Shown here piece by piece: positions 34,377 to 48,640 of a stretch of 64,000 nucleotides of DNA (position 1 is its first letter; every line of letters starts with the position of its first letter). The stretch is taken from the NCBI GenBank assembly GCA_029465975.1, contig CM055740.1, forward strand, positions 2,353,267 to 2,417,266, read 5' to 3'. Below the pieces are notes generated by a model. It saw nothing but the letters and a program-made list of their open reading frames with translations, ran no database searches and was not told where the DNA came from. The position numbers and the translations under genes were made by a program. The stretch is from Dallia pectoralis. Taxonomy: Eukaryota; Chordata; Actinopteri; Esociformes; Umbridae.

Positions 34377-37300
34377 TCAGACTCCCAGGTGCTCGTTCAG
34401 GCGGTTCAGGGCGTCGCCCACGATGTCCAGCTCGTGCCTCAGCTCCTCCACCACGCTGTTGATACTGGGCGTGTCCGACAGGACGTCCACACTCTGGGTG
34501 TAGGGGTTGTAGCGCACCGTGAACGGGCGCTTGATCGTCTTGGCAAACTCCCTGTGGCGAGACGGCGAGAATGAGTTGGAGCGCAAGCCGACCAGGAGGG
34601 AGACATTGGTGGGTGGGTGGGTAAGAATGGGATTGGGGGAGGAGATGTGCGTAGAACCAGGGAATAAACAAAACATGGGATTATCAGCGGTTCCCACACA
34701 GAAATTATGTCAAATGCTAAGCTGATTAGCCTCCTGGCTAGTCATCTAATTTCTTGGCTCACCTCATCTTTACTTTGGCCTCCTCAAAGCTGTCTGACAC
34801 GAAATAGACGTCCTGAAAGGTTGTGATGATGCACTCCTGTTTACATGTGACCTTGGGGTCAAAGGGCTTGATGAGGGCGTTGCCAGACAGAGCATGCTGC
34901 CAGGAGAAGGAAACACACTGTTAAGGATATGTATGTATACTTTAACCTAACACAGAGTAGCATGTTTTAGAATAGCAATCAAAACCTCAAACCCTGTGAC
35001 TAGAAAGTGATTTGCCTTTAGAAAAGTGTAAGTGATTTCAAAGATCCAGATTCAGGTGCACTAGATTGTAGTTAGTGGGGAGTCCTAGAAGATGCTAGAC
35101 ATGTTTGTACAGGAACCATCTTGGTTTCTGATGTCTCCTTACCTTGAGTTCACTGATGGAGGAGAGCAATCCTGCCCCATATGCTCTGAGCTTCCCCTCC
35201 TGTTTACACAGGCCAAACTCAACCGTGAAGAAGTAACACTGAAAGACAGTAGCACAATTAAGCTTATGCCATTAGAACCACATGGCCTATATATCATGAT
35301 AACCTAATTTACAATGTAATCTCTCACAGATTATAATCGGAGATGGACAAACTATAATCTCTCTTGGACAGACAACGTAGTCATATATATCGTACTGCAG
35401 ACCTGTCAAGATAGAACTTGTGAAACGTGACTGGTTAATGCTACAGGATGACTCACTGTGGCCAGTGTCTGTATGGACTCATCCGAAGCTCCTAGCGAAG
35501 CCAGGCCAATCTCCTGGGAGAACTGGGCAAAGCTGGGCTCAGCCAACAAGGGGACATGACCCAACAGCTCGTGACATGTGTCTCTGTGGGGAAAAGAACA
35601 AATAACACCCTGAGCTGTGATGCAGGTAGAGAGTGAGGCCTACTGTTAGAATTTCACACATTGCTTTAATTCTAACATGACAAACGTAAAAGTAATTAAA
35701 ACAAAATGTGTCCTCAAAACAGCGCCGGTCAACAATGTCGGAGCAGCCGAGTGCCAGGTGGTATGGTGAAGACGCGGATTACGGTTCAGGGGTGTAGAGG
35801 GGGTCAGAGCTCTGGCGGACATATTGGGTGCAGTGGAACACACAAAGGGGTCAAAGGTGAAGAAGCGGCTTACGGTTCAGGGGTGTAGAGGGGGTCGGAG
35901 CTGTGGCGGACATATTGGGTACAGTGGAACACACGAAAGGCCAGACCAGCCAGGAAGTCTCTGGGGGAGAGATACCCCGCCACCGGTCGAATGGTGAAGC
36001 CTGTACGCTCTGGAAAGAATGGGAGTCATGTCACATCCTGGATCCAGACCTGGCTTATAAGATTACTGAATTTATACCAATTTTTTACAAAAATGTTACC
36101 AATATTAGAAAAAACACAAGCTTCAACAGATGTTTATGAGTTTTATGACAATATGCGACAGACACACACACCACTTCTTGTTCACACACACACAAACACA
36201 CACACACACACACACACCCTTAAGGCTCTTATTATATTACCTCTCAGGAAGCGGGAGACGTCCTCTAGTTGTGGAATGTTGTCCTCTCTGCACTGACAGT
36301 GTTTGGCCAGCAGGGGGAGGTTCTTCAGGTACTCCCGGCAGGCGTGTGTTGGGTACAGCTTGTTCAGCTCCAGGTACACCACCCCCCACGTGGTCACCTC
36401 CTCCTCGGTGAACTCTATACGAGGTATGGCGTCCCCGCTGAAAGATAATCACCAGATAATGCCTCTTATTAGTATAATATAAGGTAGAATTTTATAAAAC
36501 CCGTAAACTAAAGATATATATGTATATATTAGGCATTTTACATCATCGGAGGAGAAAGTGGCAAAAGATAGACATAGATAGAAATATTTTTGCAGTAAAT
36601 GCAATAGGCGAGATTTGAACCGATAGTTGTGGGCCAACCCAGTCAATGTTATCAAAATGTAACACGTTCCCCATGGATGTATACGTACTGTCTGTAGTTC
36701 ATGGATGTATACGTACTGTCTGTAGTTCATGGATGTATACGTACTGTCTGTAGTTCATGGATGTATACGTACTGTCTGTAGTTCATGGATGTATACGTAC
36801 TGTCTGTAGTTCATGGATGTATACGTACTGTCTTCAGTTCATGGATGTATACGTACTGTCTGTAGTTCATGGATGTATACGTACTGTCTGTAGTTCATGG
36901 ATGTATACGTACTGTCTGTAGTTCATGGATGTATACGTACTGTCTGTAGTTCATGGATGTATACGTACTGTCTGTAGTTCATGGATGTATACGTACTGTC
37001 TGTAGTTCATGGATGTATACGTACTGTCTGTAGTTCATGGATGTATACGTACTGTCTGTAGTTCATGGATGTATACGTACTGTCTGTAGTTCATGGATGT
37101 ATACGTACTGTCTGTAGTTCATGGATGTATACGTACTGTCTTCAGTTCATGGATGTATACGTACTGTCTGTAGTTCATGGATGTATACGTACTGTCTGTA
37201 GTTCATGGATGTATACGTACTGTCTGTAGTTCATGGATGTATACGTACTGTCTGTAGTTCATGGATGTATACGTACTGTCTGTAGTTCATGGATGTATAC

Positions 37301-39595
37301 GTACTGTCTGTAGTTCATGGATGTATACGTACTGTCTGTAGTTCATGGATGTATACGTACTGTCTGTAGTTCATGGCGAGATCAGCAAAATGCTTCCTCC
37401 TTCTTCTGTAGACATTATCCTTGAAACCCTTTGGGAGGAGAAATATCATTGTTAACATGATGATCTCCAGTTGTGATGAGGATATGCTCCTTTATAATGC
37501 ATTACTAGGCCATTGAAGACTACATACCGGGTGGTCTGCATCCAGATCAGATCCATACATCAGCACCCGGTTGGCACACTTGTCCAAATCTGAGATCTTC
37601 TTCGGGAACCAGGGCACATTTTCTATATCTGAAATAACAGAAATGCATAAAAAAAATGAAATGTACATAGTGTGATTATGAATATTAACCCTCCCCCCCA
37701 TCTTATAGCTAATCAGGTCTACCTTCTTCTGGTATCGGTCTGCAGGAGTTGTCCAGAGGATCCATCTCCACAACGTTCACGTGATTCCGGAGCAGTTGAA
37801 GGATCTCGTTCAGCTGCTCGTTACTGCTGTCACAGTCCACGAAGATCTCGAATTCGGAGTTGCGCCTTTTGGATTTCCTTGATTCAATGTGTACAAGGTT
37901 CACGTGATTCTCCTGTGAATAAAATAATTTGGTTTATTTCAGATTTCAGCTTATTTTTCTGTTTCGAGTTAGGCCTACATGACATGTCAGTATAAAATAT
38001 TTTCAGTTTCTTTAAAAAAATATATTTAAATAAATTCTATATAATTCTTATATAATGTATTTTGTACAGGACGACTTACTTCAAATAGACTAATTCAAAT
38101 GATTACATCGGGTTAGATGAAAAAGGTTAAAGGGCTTCAATAACAATGTTGTATGAGATCCTTGAATCCAAACTTCGGCCCAGGTGTGTGCTTGAGACCT
38201 ACCTGGAACAGTTTCAGCGCCTTCACAAGACCCCCAACTTCATTCTTCAGTGAAAACACGATGGCGGCACGTCCCTTCTCTGACGCAGCGTTCTCTTTTT
38301 CTGGTCGGTTTTCTTCGATCTTGATGAAGGTGGATTTGTTCATCTGTGTCGTAGAGAGATAAATACGAAATACGGAAATACACTGTCAAGTCAACGACAG
38401 ATGCATGACCTTTTCACGAGCCATATCTCGTCAGTATGGGAGCAGATCAGGGTAATATATCACTCATGATGTGTCGTCTGTGGGACATCTAAAGTCACTC
38501 ATCTGTGATGGTGGCAGCTGTTGAATGGGTATGACCCTGAGTTACTAGATAAATATGACTATAGTACGGGTTGTGTTTGACTGCATTATAGTACAGGCCA
38601 ACGAGTAGTTTAATCACTTAAAATTGGGTAGTAGTAAAAGTTTATGAAATTTATAAAGACTTTATAACTAAGTATGCAATCAGACTCATTCATTTAACCC
38701 AACAGAACAACATTAACAAGTAAGGAAACCAGAGACGAACCATTTAAATGCACGCAGAATCCATAACATCCGGATCAATATCCTGAGCAGTTTAATATCC
38801 AATCCTCTATATTAAGTCCTATGCAACCCTGTTTTATTGGCCCAAAACTAATCCTATATTTCTTCCTACAATAGAAGACAGTGATTGCACGTGCATCTTG
38901 TTGGATTAGATGGGATTATAGGTATGGTAAATTTAATGTAATCCCTTTATTCACGTCAATTAAACTTCCCTGACCCAGTTTTGTGCGTACGTTATTAGGA
39001 CATGATGACTGGCATTTCCCGTCCAAAGTAAAGGCATTACATTATTCACATAAATCAGGATTTTCCCCATAATTCACAAGGAACATATAAAACACGAGGT
39101 GCATACATGTATATTAAAAACGACTTTAATTCTGGATTGATTGGTACAGTTTTGTCATATATAATCCAAATGTTGGTCATTTTAAGTCGATGTATGTGTA
39201 AATTAATGAAATAAGTAATGTAGTATTAAAAAATAATATATGTTCCTGCAATGCAAGGTATGAAATTACAATTGCATATAAAAAATGTATTACTTACCAT
39301 TTATTTACTTAATTCAAATGTATACCAATATATATTCGTTTAAACGAATAAACCTTCAGAATAAAATACCTTTAGCCTATGTATTCTCAGTAGCCCAATG
39401 CCAACTACTAGTTTGTAATTAAACCAATCTCAGCTAAAATTCGTGTTAATCTATGATAATCTATTAAACATGTCTTGTCTATAATAACAAACTAACTTGA
39501 CTTACCTCATTGTTCAGTTGTTTCTCTTCAAATGCAATGTTCATGGAATCAAAAGACCTTCCTCGACGAGGTCCTTCAATTTTTTTGGAATACAT
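34377..39595 (-). CDS. tph1: Tryptophan 5-hydroxylase 1
   Basis: Eleven coding exons: 39506-39595, 38203-38343, 37723-37912, 37528-37628, 37361-37428, 36241-36437, 35874-36009, 35457-35583, 35143-35238, 34763-34896 and 34377-34551. They total 1455 nt and encode 484 aa. The enzyme hydroxylates tryptophan to 5-hydroxytryptophan using tetrahydrobiopterin, O2 and Fe(II), the rate-limiting step of serotonin and melatonin synthesis. An ACT-type regulatory domain starts near residue 58 (FSLKNEVGGLVKALKLFQ). Iron ligands are His312 and His317 in HELLGH and Glu357 in FFTVEFGLCKQ, each offset by 40 from human TPH1 (His272, His277, Glu317). Ser96 in KRRNSEFE matches the human Ser58 phosphosite. The C-terminal tetramerisation helix ends LNEHLGV. 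Exon 1 adds 30 residues with RRGRSFDS, like the TPH2 and TH N-termini and absent from mammalian TPH1. Teleosts have tph1a and tph1b; sergef and saal1 as neighbours favour the ancestral locus, but the copy is not resolved here. Confidence 0.95.
35764..35938 (-). repeat. 91-bp tandem duplication of the end of tph1 exon 7 with its splice donor
   Basis: The segment 35855-35938 (end of exon 7, donor and first intron bases) is repeated 91 bp away at 35764-35847, inside intron 7. The extra copy still encodes VFHCTQYVRQSSDPLYTPEP in the exon frame and keeps a GTAATC donor, with a few substitutions including His to Gln. No acceptor is visible before it. Use of the second donor would read into TAA directly after the normal exon end. 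Confidence 0.9.
36606..36660 (-). mobile_element. Possible tRNA-derived SINE remnant in tph1 intron 5
   Basis: On the - strand GGTTCAAATCTCGCC resembles a Pol III box B, preceded by GGGTTGGCCCAC. No convincing box A is present, so it may be a truncated SINE head. It directly flanks the 28-bp donor array. Confidence 0.3.
36672..37371 (-). repeat. 28-bp array that copies the tph1 exon 5 splice donor, 25 units
   Basis: 25 units in exact 28-bp register fill most of tph1 intron 5. On the coding strand each unit reads ATGAACTACAGACA, which is the last 14 nt of exon 5, then GTACGTATACATCC, the first 14 nt of the intron. The unit nearest the exon (37344-37371) carries the true donor at 37359-37360. 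The other 24 are identical decoys apart from a ctgaaga variant in units starting at 36812 and 37120. Confidence 0.97.
37913..39505. other. tph1 introns 1 and 2 and exon 2 without arrays
   Basis: Intron 1 (38344-39505, about 1.16 kb) and intron 2 (37913-38202) are AT-rich and notably free of tandem repeats compared with the rest of the window. I see no additional exon or element in them. Exon 2 of tph1 is the only coding segment here. Confidence 0.6.
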
Positions 39596-41247
39596 ATTGA
39601 AGTTCTGCACTATTTATTTCCCTATATCACGGATGTTTATTGTAAAGTGTTAGTCTATCCGGTGGACGAGGACGCGTTGGTATTTATCAACCACAGGGCA
39701 GAGGAGGGGGCGGGATACGAGGGGGGCATGGGGAGGGAGAAGGAGAGAGAGGGTGGAGATAAGTGAGGAGCAACAGGAGGGAGGAGAAAGGATGAGATGA
39801 AGCGGGACGCGAGGATGAGGGAGGAGAGAGACGGAAAAGCATGGGGCAGGCGTGTGCGTGTGTGTGTGCGTGTGCGTGTGTGTGTGGAGAGGGAACAAGC
39901 AGTAATAATTTCAGCCCTTGAACAGCAAATGGAAAAAGAGGACCGTGATTAACGTCATTGGGAAATTCACCGAAGATACCTGTCGATGTTCCTCTGAAGA
40001 CCTGGACCTGGGCCACGTTTAATTATGCAGACATCAAACGGTAAAATAGAGCGTCGTGAAATAAATAGATTTCAGGTGACGTATTTAGCCAAATGAAGAC
40101 ACCTATGTGTGTGCTTTGATGAAGACTCACCAACACGTTGAGTTCCCCTCGTCACTGAGATAAAATACTTGAGCAGACAAACCATAAGTCTATAGCCAAA
40201 TCAATTGGTTGTAGTTAAAATTGTACAACATGGTTAATTACCAATAACCATCAGCACATTTATGTATTGACATTGGCAGGGATAAGATGAACCATAGCCG
40301 ACCTTTTGTTTTTCTTTCAGTTTATTATTTGTATTATCTTATTTACAGAATATAATAAAAGGCAGAAGGGTGCTTCAACAGCAGACAACAAAACTTGAGG
40401 ACAGAAACACAATAAGCTGGCAGGTGGACTAGACCGACCCTCAGTGTAATTAAACACAACTACAAATACTTTGATTGACACACAAATATTTCAACAACAC
40501 AAACGCGTCCATTAAAGAACCCGTCCCCACTATTATTCACTAGACTGATCGCAATGTTGTGTACAGGTTTTTGAGAACTTGTTGATTGTGTGTCCGTAAC
40601 TTCTTTCGGGAAAGCAGAGTAAGCTCAGTGATGTATTTGTAAGAGGATTAATTAGTCAAATGTCTTTCTGTGGCCCCTCTCCCTTCAACAAACCCCAAAT
40701 CTCTCCATTGCTTCATCAGTTCAGCACTTTGAGCGTGGCCTAATTCCTTGGTTAACAGGAGTTCTTTACTTTAGTTGGATTGCAAACACCTCAGGAGAAT
40801 TGGGGTCAGCTGTACTGCGTAACGAAAGTAGGTGGATGTTTTGCAAACCTCATGAAAATAATTAAGCAGCATTTAATTAGTGTCTTGAGTACAGGTCTCT
40901 GCCAAGCCAAAGTGCCGGCACGGATTCTTCTGTCTAGATGAACGATCAATCAACCTGATTTCACCACAAACAAAGGAAACACGTACGCAGATGGATTTAG
41001 AACCACATCCCACTCCGTTTTCCCCCTGAAATCCAATCAGTATTCGACGTTGATCCAACGTCATCGTAACATTTTGACGAACTCTTCATGACGTGGAAAC
41101 AACATTGGTGCACATGTGGACTCCGCACATGACCCCCCCCGCTTCTGTTATATAGTCGACACGAGGACCAGCTCCACACATCAGGGACTCAGTGGAGGGT
41201 GCTTCCTTCACCCAGGTGTGTGTGTGGTCTTCTTTCTGCTCCACCAG
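39596..41247. other. tph1 upstream region, no gene recognised
   Basis: On the tph1 coding strand TATAGGGAAATAAATAG lies just upstream of the start codon (about 39611-39627) and could serve as a TATA-type core. A GT-rich microsatellite is at about 39855-39888, and a purine-rich run is at 39700-39840. The rest is unassigned intergenic sequence. Confidence 0.35.
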
Positions 41248-41273
41248 GCCACGATATAGAAGAGATCTTCCAT

Positions 41274-43250
<1,977 letters not shown>

Positions 43251-43580
43251 AGCGACTAGTGAAAGATTGTGCCTTATACATGCCTGGTGGGAAAATGTTA
43301 AATATAGTCATCAGTTATCTAAAGTGACTAATATCTACCACAAGGTCACTACTATAAACCAGGTAATAATAGGTGAGGTTTGTAAAGGGGTTTGAACAGG
43401 ATACATTGATAAATGGTTTATAAAAAGGATACCTTAAAATAGGCTTTAAATAGGTACTTTGAATAGGGTTTAAACTAGAACTTTTATAAATGTCTACAGC
43501 TAGATTACATTTATAAGCGTTTTATACCTTTGTCAACTTGATAAAGGCTTTAAACGAAAAGGTTTATAAGTATAACTTTA

Positions 43581-43586
43581 AATAAA
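43581..43586 (+). other. Candidate polyadenylation signal for the unassigned gene
   Basis: AATAAA lies about 330 bp after the TAA at 43248-43250. It is followed by a T-rich stretch. The intervening 43251-43580 is AT-rich with degenerate ttataaa repeats. Confidence 0.3.
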
Positions 43587-43717
43587 ATAAATCATTTTTT
43601 AAAACATTTTTAATAACCATATGTTTATAGAGTGTTTTGGACTCTGTAACCTTATTAAAGGAGTTTTAACTTGATTTTGATAATTGAATTCATCAATTGA
43701 TAATTGATACCATAAAC

Positions 43718-44213
43718 CTTGACCGAACTGGGACCAACCAGGAAAACATCTTCCACCCAGTGACCGAACTGGGACCAACCAGGAAAACATCTTCCACCCA
43801 GTGACCGAACTGGGACCAACCAGGAAAACATCTTCCACCCAGTGACCGAACTGGGACCAACCAGGAAAACATCTTCCACCCAGTGACCGAACTGGGACCA
43901 ACCAGGAAAACATCTTCCACCCAGTGACCGAACTGGGACCAACCAGGAAAACATCTTCCACCCAGTGACCGAACTGGGACCAACCAGGAAAACATCTTCC
44001 ACCCAGTGACCGAACTGGGACCAACCAGGAAAACATCTTCCACCCAGTGACCGAACTGGGACCAACCAGGAAAACATCTTCCACCCAGTGACCGAACTGG
44101 GACCAACCAGGAAAACATCTTCCACCCAGTGACCGAACTGGGACCAACCAGGAAAACATCTTCCACCCAGTGACCGAACTGGGACCAACCAGGAAAACAT
44201 CTTCCACCCAGTG
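43718..44213. repeat. 41-bp minisatellite, 12 essentially identical copies
   Basis: Units contain tgaccgaactgggaccaacc then aggaaaacatcttccacccag. I noticed no substitutions between copies, in contrast to the degenerate arrays elsewhere. All three - strand frames are open through it and give spurious ORFs of about 200 codons. Confidence 0.96.
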
Positions 44214-44310
44214 ACACCGGCCATAAACATAAACAACCACCACTGAGATCGAATGACAGGCCAGAGTTTATAAACACAGGTCAGGCATTACTAATCAATG
44301 ATCATCAACA

Positions 44311-44521
44311 AGCATTAGCGCCATTGTCACAGTGGCTGCCAGGTTGGGAAACTTTTATTGTGAAGCATCAGCGCCAGTGTCACAGTGGCTGTCAGGATGG
44401 GGGACTTTTATTGTGAAGCATTAGCGCCAGTGTCACGGTGGCCTTCAGGATGGGGAACTTTTATTGTGAAGCATTAGCGCCAGTGTCACGGTGGACTTCA
44501 GGACGGGAAACTTTCACCGTG
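44311..44521. repeat. 53-bp minisatellite, 4 diverged copies
   Basis: Units begin agcattagcgccagtgtcac and end acttttattgtga. The fourth copy ends in a diverged tttcaccgtga. Confidence 0.9.
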
Positions 44522-44650
44522 ATCATGTTGACAGGAGATAGGGAACTCAGGAAATGACTTGAAGGGGCTCTGATTATGGTCCGTTGCAACAGAGCCAGGG
44601 CTCCTTTATTGGGCGCTGCTAGGACTGCCTGTAGGACCAGGTAGGTCCAC

Positions 44651-44755
44651 TCAATAGGCCAAGGCCGGGGCCCAAATGGCAGCCTTGTACCTCTATAGTG
44701 CACTGCCAATGACCAGAGACCCGTGAGCGAGTGAGCTGTCATTTGGGTCACAGTT
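44651..44755. repeat. Interspersed fish repeat fragment
   Basis: gggcccaaatggcagcc, ctatagtgcactgccaatga and catttgggtcaca match the family at 1198 and 34254. Spurious - strand frames run through it. Confidence 0.5.
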
Positions 44756-47700
44756 CCTGAACATACGAATGAAAGGAGAGGTGACCTTGGGTACGTGACT
44801 CGCTGCACATGCCCCCGAACCAGGAAGAACCTTCTGATTCTAGAACACACGGTCACTAACGGTGAGCACCGAGGCATTGTGTTACGTCAGACGGCCGTTT
44901 GTGCCCATGCCTGGATACGCTTATGTGTGCGTAGCGACACAATCTGATGGGAGACAATGAGACAGGACTGAAAAATATTAAAAGATCTAAAAGAACATCT
45001 GCTCAACATGGGAGATGGAATCAGAAGTTCTAACAAAGGTTTGCAGGCTAGGTAGAAGGAAGAGAGAAGTTCTCCTTCTAGAACACGTTTACTTGGGGAG
45101 ACAGAATAATACGTTCTAGGAAAAGTTTTCACTTGTCACTATAATTTAGAAAGTGCAAACATACATTTGTTTTGCTTATTAATTAATGATTTTAAATGAT
45201 GAACACTTAACATATTCTATATTGTTCATTGTTTAGCCACAACAAACAGATCACCCGTATGTTCACCACTTCCTGCCACCCTGGCATAGCTCGTACCGTT
45301 GATGCCCTCTACCCAACACCGGGGACCGGGCGTGGCACCAGATATTAGTGAATATGTCCACTCCGGTTCCACAACCAACCTGGTCTTCCGTCTCTGTTAC
45401 GGATCTGCCACCATCATAGAGACTCCACCCGTCTGTTCACTGTGGACCAATTCTGTAGATGTCTGGTTTGAAGCCCTGTTCACCCATGTCTGTTGGCACT
45501 ATGGTTTCCTGGGGAAGATATTCTCCGATTAGCCCCCAAATTCACCTTCAACCTATTCAGTTATAGAATTACCCAATTATGTTTTTAGCTGATGGGTAAA
45601 AACGTAACCATCAAACGTGACATATTTGTATATAGGAAAAAACAGTACTCACCTAAATAATGTAAATAACCAGAACCAGTGTCAATAATTTTCTGAGGCA
45701 AATACAGATTTCTTAATGAAATGTAAATGTTTTACTTTTTAAAGGTTGGATTCATCAGAAAATGTGCAATCTGTGTTGTTATTTTTTTATATTCAAAAAT
45801 AAATGTTTTTGTAGATTAATCCAATAATCCACAACTTCAAGATAAATGCACTTTAATTCTCATTGGGACCGGACAAATTAATCGACTTGTTTAACTGTCA
45901 TTATATGTTTTTTCCAGCAGGACAGTGACACTTGTTTACACAGACTGACAGACATGGATATAAGCCTGACCACTTGTGAAGTAAGCTCCAGGAATATCAG
46001 TTCCATGACAGGAAAACACACACTTTCCTCATGAATCAGGAAAATGGCGGACAACATCCAAAACAAGCACCACTCCACGGCTCCGACCAGAATAACTATC
46101 TGGTGAATTTGGTTACGCCGGAAAACGCATCATCATCCAGTTCACGCACACACAAACACCGACACACACACACACATACACACACACACACACACACAAT
46201 GACAAGCTTCCCTGCACCCTGAGTCAGAAGTCAAGTCTTATTACAGAGCAACTGGAGCGTCAGAAGTGCCAGTATGTGTGTGTGTCTGTCTTCTTCGAGC
46301 TCAGCTGAACATGGCTGGCTGAAGATGGAGTTGACAGTTAGACAGGAAGCATCTGAAAAGCAACTTGATCTCTATGACATCAAATGGCCCCGGAAAAATA
46401 AACACCATTAGCGGGGCAATGTTTTGGCAGCATGTGTTGGTTGAAAAGCACAACTATTCATATCTGAAGATCACAACTGTCTATTCAAAAAAGAACAACC
46501 GTGAACTGTATCACTGGTAATCAACATCATATTTCCAATCATAGCCGCCAACAGCTAATACATCAACAATACGCTATGCAAAATACTTTAAAGGCCATAG
46601 ATAAAGTACTGGTGGTCAATAGACACCTGCTTTTGTGACTTTGTCTATTTTACAGTAAGAACCTCCACTGACATGGATAATTGTGCATTTTAACAAACAC
46701 CACATTATATACAAATGGTGAGCATTTAAAATAATAGGGCAGTAATAGGGTAGCATTTACTGTTCACAAGTTCACACTCAGTATCAGTACAGTTATGCAT
46801 TTACTGTTCACAAGTTCACACACAGTACAGTTATGTATTTATCGTTCACAAGTTCACACTCAGTATCAGTTATGTATTTATCGTTCACAAGTTCACACTC
46901 AGTATCAGTACAGTAACAGAAACTACTTCTAATTCTAGTGAAGGCGTTTGGTTCATCCTTTATAGAGTAGCACAGCACAGTACTATATGGTCAAACACAC
47001 TGTTTCTCTCTGCCTCCTACAACCTCTTCTCCACTCCCAATCTCCATTAGAAAGGCTGTTCTGCATATCAATCCATACAAAGCTTTAATTAAAAAGCTGC
47101 TATATTCACATCACCCACCTCCCCCTGCTTTCGCCATCACGCCGGACAAACGCGACTTGTGCCTCTCGTACAGGCGGGTGGGCGGGGGGCTGCATTTGGG
47201 AACCAAATGAGTTCATTGTCAGTGGAGGACTTGAGACCTTTCATGTTACGATCCAAACAGGAGTCCTGTTGCCGGTTTAGTGTGCTGCTTCTGACCTTAG
47301 TTCCCATATGTAGGGATTAAAGAAACCATTTAGGACACGGTCTAACTCTGAGTGTCCTCCTCTATGTCCTCCTCAGTCCTCTAGTTGTCTGAGTAAACAC
47401 TTGATGTTCTCATCAACAGACTCTCTTACTCATATGATTACAGGTTGGATTCACTACTTAAAGGAGGACTGTCTTTGGTTTTATGGCCGTAGAGAAAAAA
47501 ACATATTTATTGGCAAATGTATGATTCTATTCTAAAGTGTGCACCGACAATAATCTACATTAAAGAAAAATAAGAATAGATAGACGACCAAACAGACTAA
47601 TGAACAGACGACCAAACAGACTAATCAACAGACGACCAAACAGACTAATGAACAGACGACCAAACAGACTAAGTGTTTCTGAGAAGGCTTTATCTTAACC

Positions 47701-48477
47701 CGTTTTATTTACAAATAGCCCTGCAATGGTTTTTTAATATCAATATCTTTGTACCAATTTCTTATATTTTTTTGGCTTATAAAGGCTGATACTTGTAGCT
47801 TTTACTTTTGTTGGAACAATATCCACAAAACACAGAGCGGGTACTTTATTTGATATATTTATTAAAATCCAAATGTTCAGGGGGTGAAATATAATAAATT
47901 ATTTAGTCCACAGTGTACAATCTACCTTAAAAGGGTCAATCAGAAATGAAAACGTGTTTTGTTAACAGCAAACGAAAGGGGTTGGATAAACCACGTTACC
48001 TTTCCTAGACAAAGATATGGACGCACCATTCAGTTCACATTGGGTTCTAAGCATGTTCTAAGTATATTCCAAACATGTATTTACCATTGCATTGCTTTCA
48101 CAAAGTAGTATAGTAATCAATCGAATTCCGCTCACGAGGCATTTACCAATAACATTTAGTAATTGATGGGTATATACCATAACTGATTACACCTGCCAAT
48201 GTTTTTCAAAAGCCTTTTACACTAAACACATCAAATAACACAACCTCATACAAACCACATAAGCGAATGCCAAATGTACCATATTTTTATGAGTTACCTC
48301 CCTTTCATGTCGTGGGAAAAAGTACCATGACTTCATGTTTTTAACATGTGTTAACTAGTATAATGAGAAACACTTTACTGATCTCCCGTTCTGTCTCAGT
48401 TGTTGGATCAGGTGGCTTCTGTCCAGCGCGGTGATGTCTCTAATCCAATTTCAGTGCAGGGGGAATCCGAAAAAAAG
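44756..48477. other. Intergenic stretch between the candidate gene and saal1, no gene recognised
   Basis: It contains a (CA)n at about 46163-46199, about four loose copies of a unit with ttcacaagttcacactcagt at 46740-46915, and a 24-bp repeat (agacgaccaaacagactaat) with 4 copies at 47583-47668. AATAAA on the - strand at 47845-47850 and 47858-47863 could serve saal1. The open stretch at 45237-45534 was examined and is not convincing as coding. Confidence 0.5.
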
Positions 48478-48640
48478 AGGAGGTCATCTCAGAAGCTCTG
48501 AACCGGAAGTGGGAGCGGAAGTCAACTAGGTAGCTCAGAAACAGGAAGTGGAGGTGGAGGTCTGGAGTCATCTAGGGACCTCAGAAACAGGAAGTGGATG
48601 TGGACATTCGGGTCATCTAGGGTGTTCAGAAACAGGAAGT
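48478..48640 (-). repeat. About 46-bp repeat overlapping the saal1 stop codon, 4 copies
   Basis: On the coding strand CACTTCCTGTTTCTGA followed by CCTAGATGAC recurs about four times. The first copy encodes the last codons and the TGA of saal1. The following three lie in the 3'UTR and drift (CCTAGTTGAC, GAGATGACC). Each unit contains GGAAGT on the + strand. Confidence 0.85.

Noticed and set aside
34204..34671. 155-codon - strand frame as an alternative tph1 product
   Set aside because: It is the tph1 last exon read in another frame and continues into the interspersed repeat in the 3'UTR.
43599..44277. Three overlapping open frames of about 200 codons
   Set aside because: All three frames read the same 41-bp array; nothing unique in them.
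45237..45534. Possible further exons of the candidate gene
   Set aside because: An acceptor-like TTTAG is present, but no frame joins convincingly, and the candidate gene already has a TAA and AATAAA upstream.
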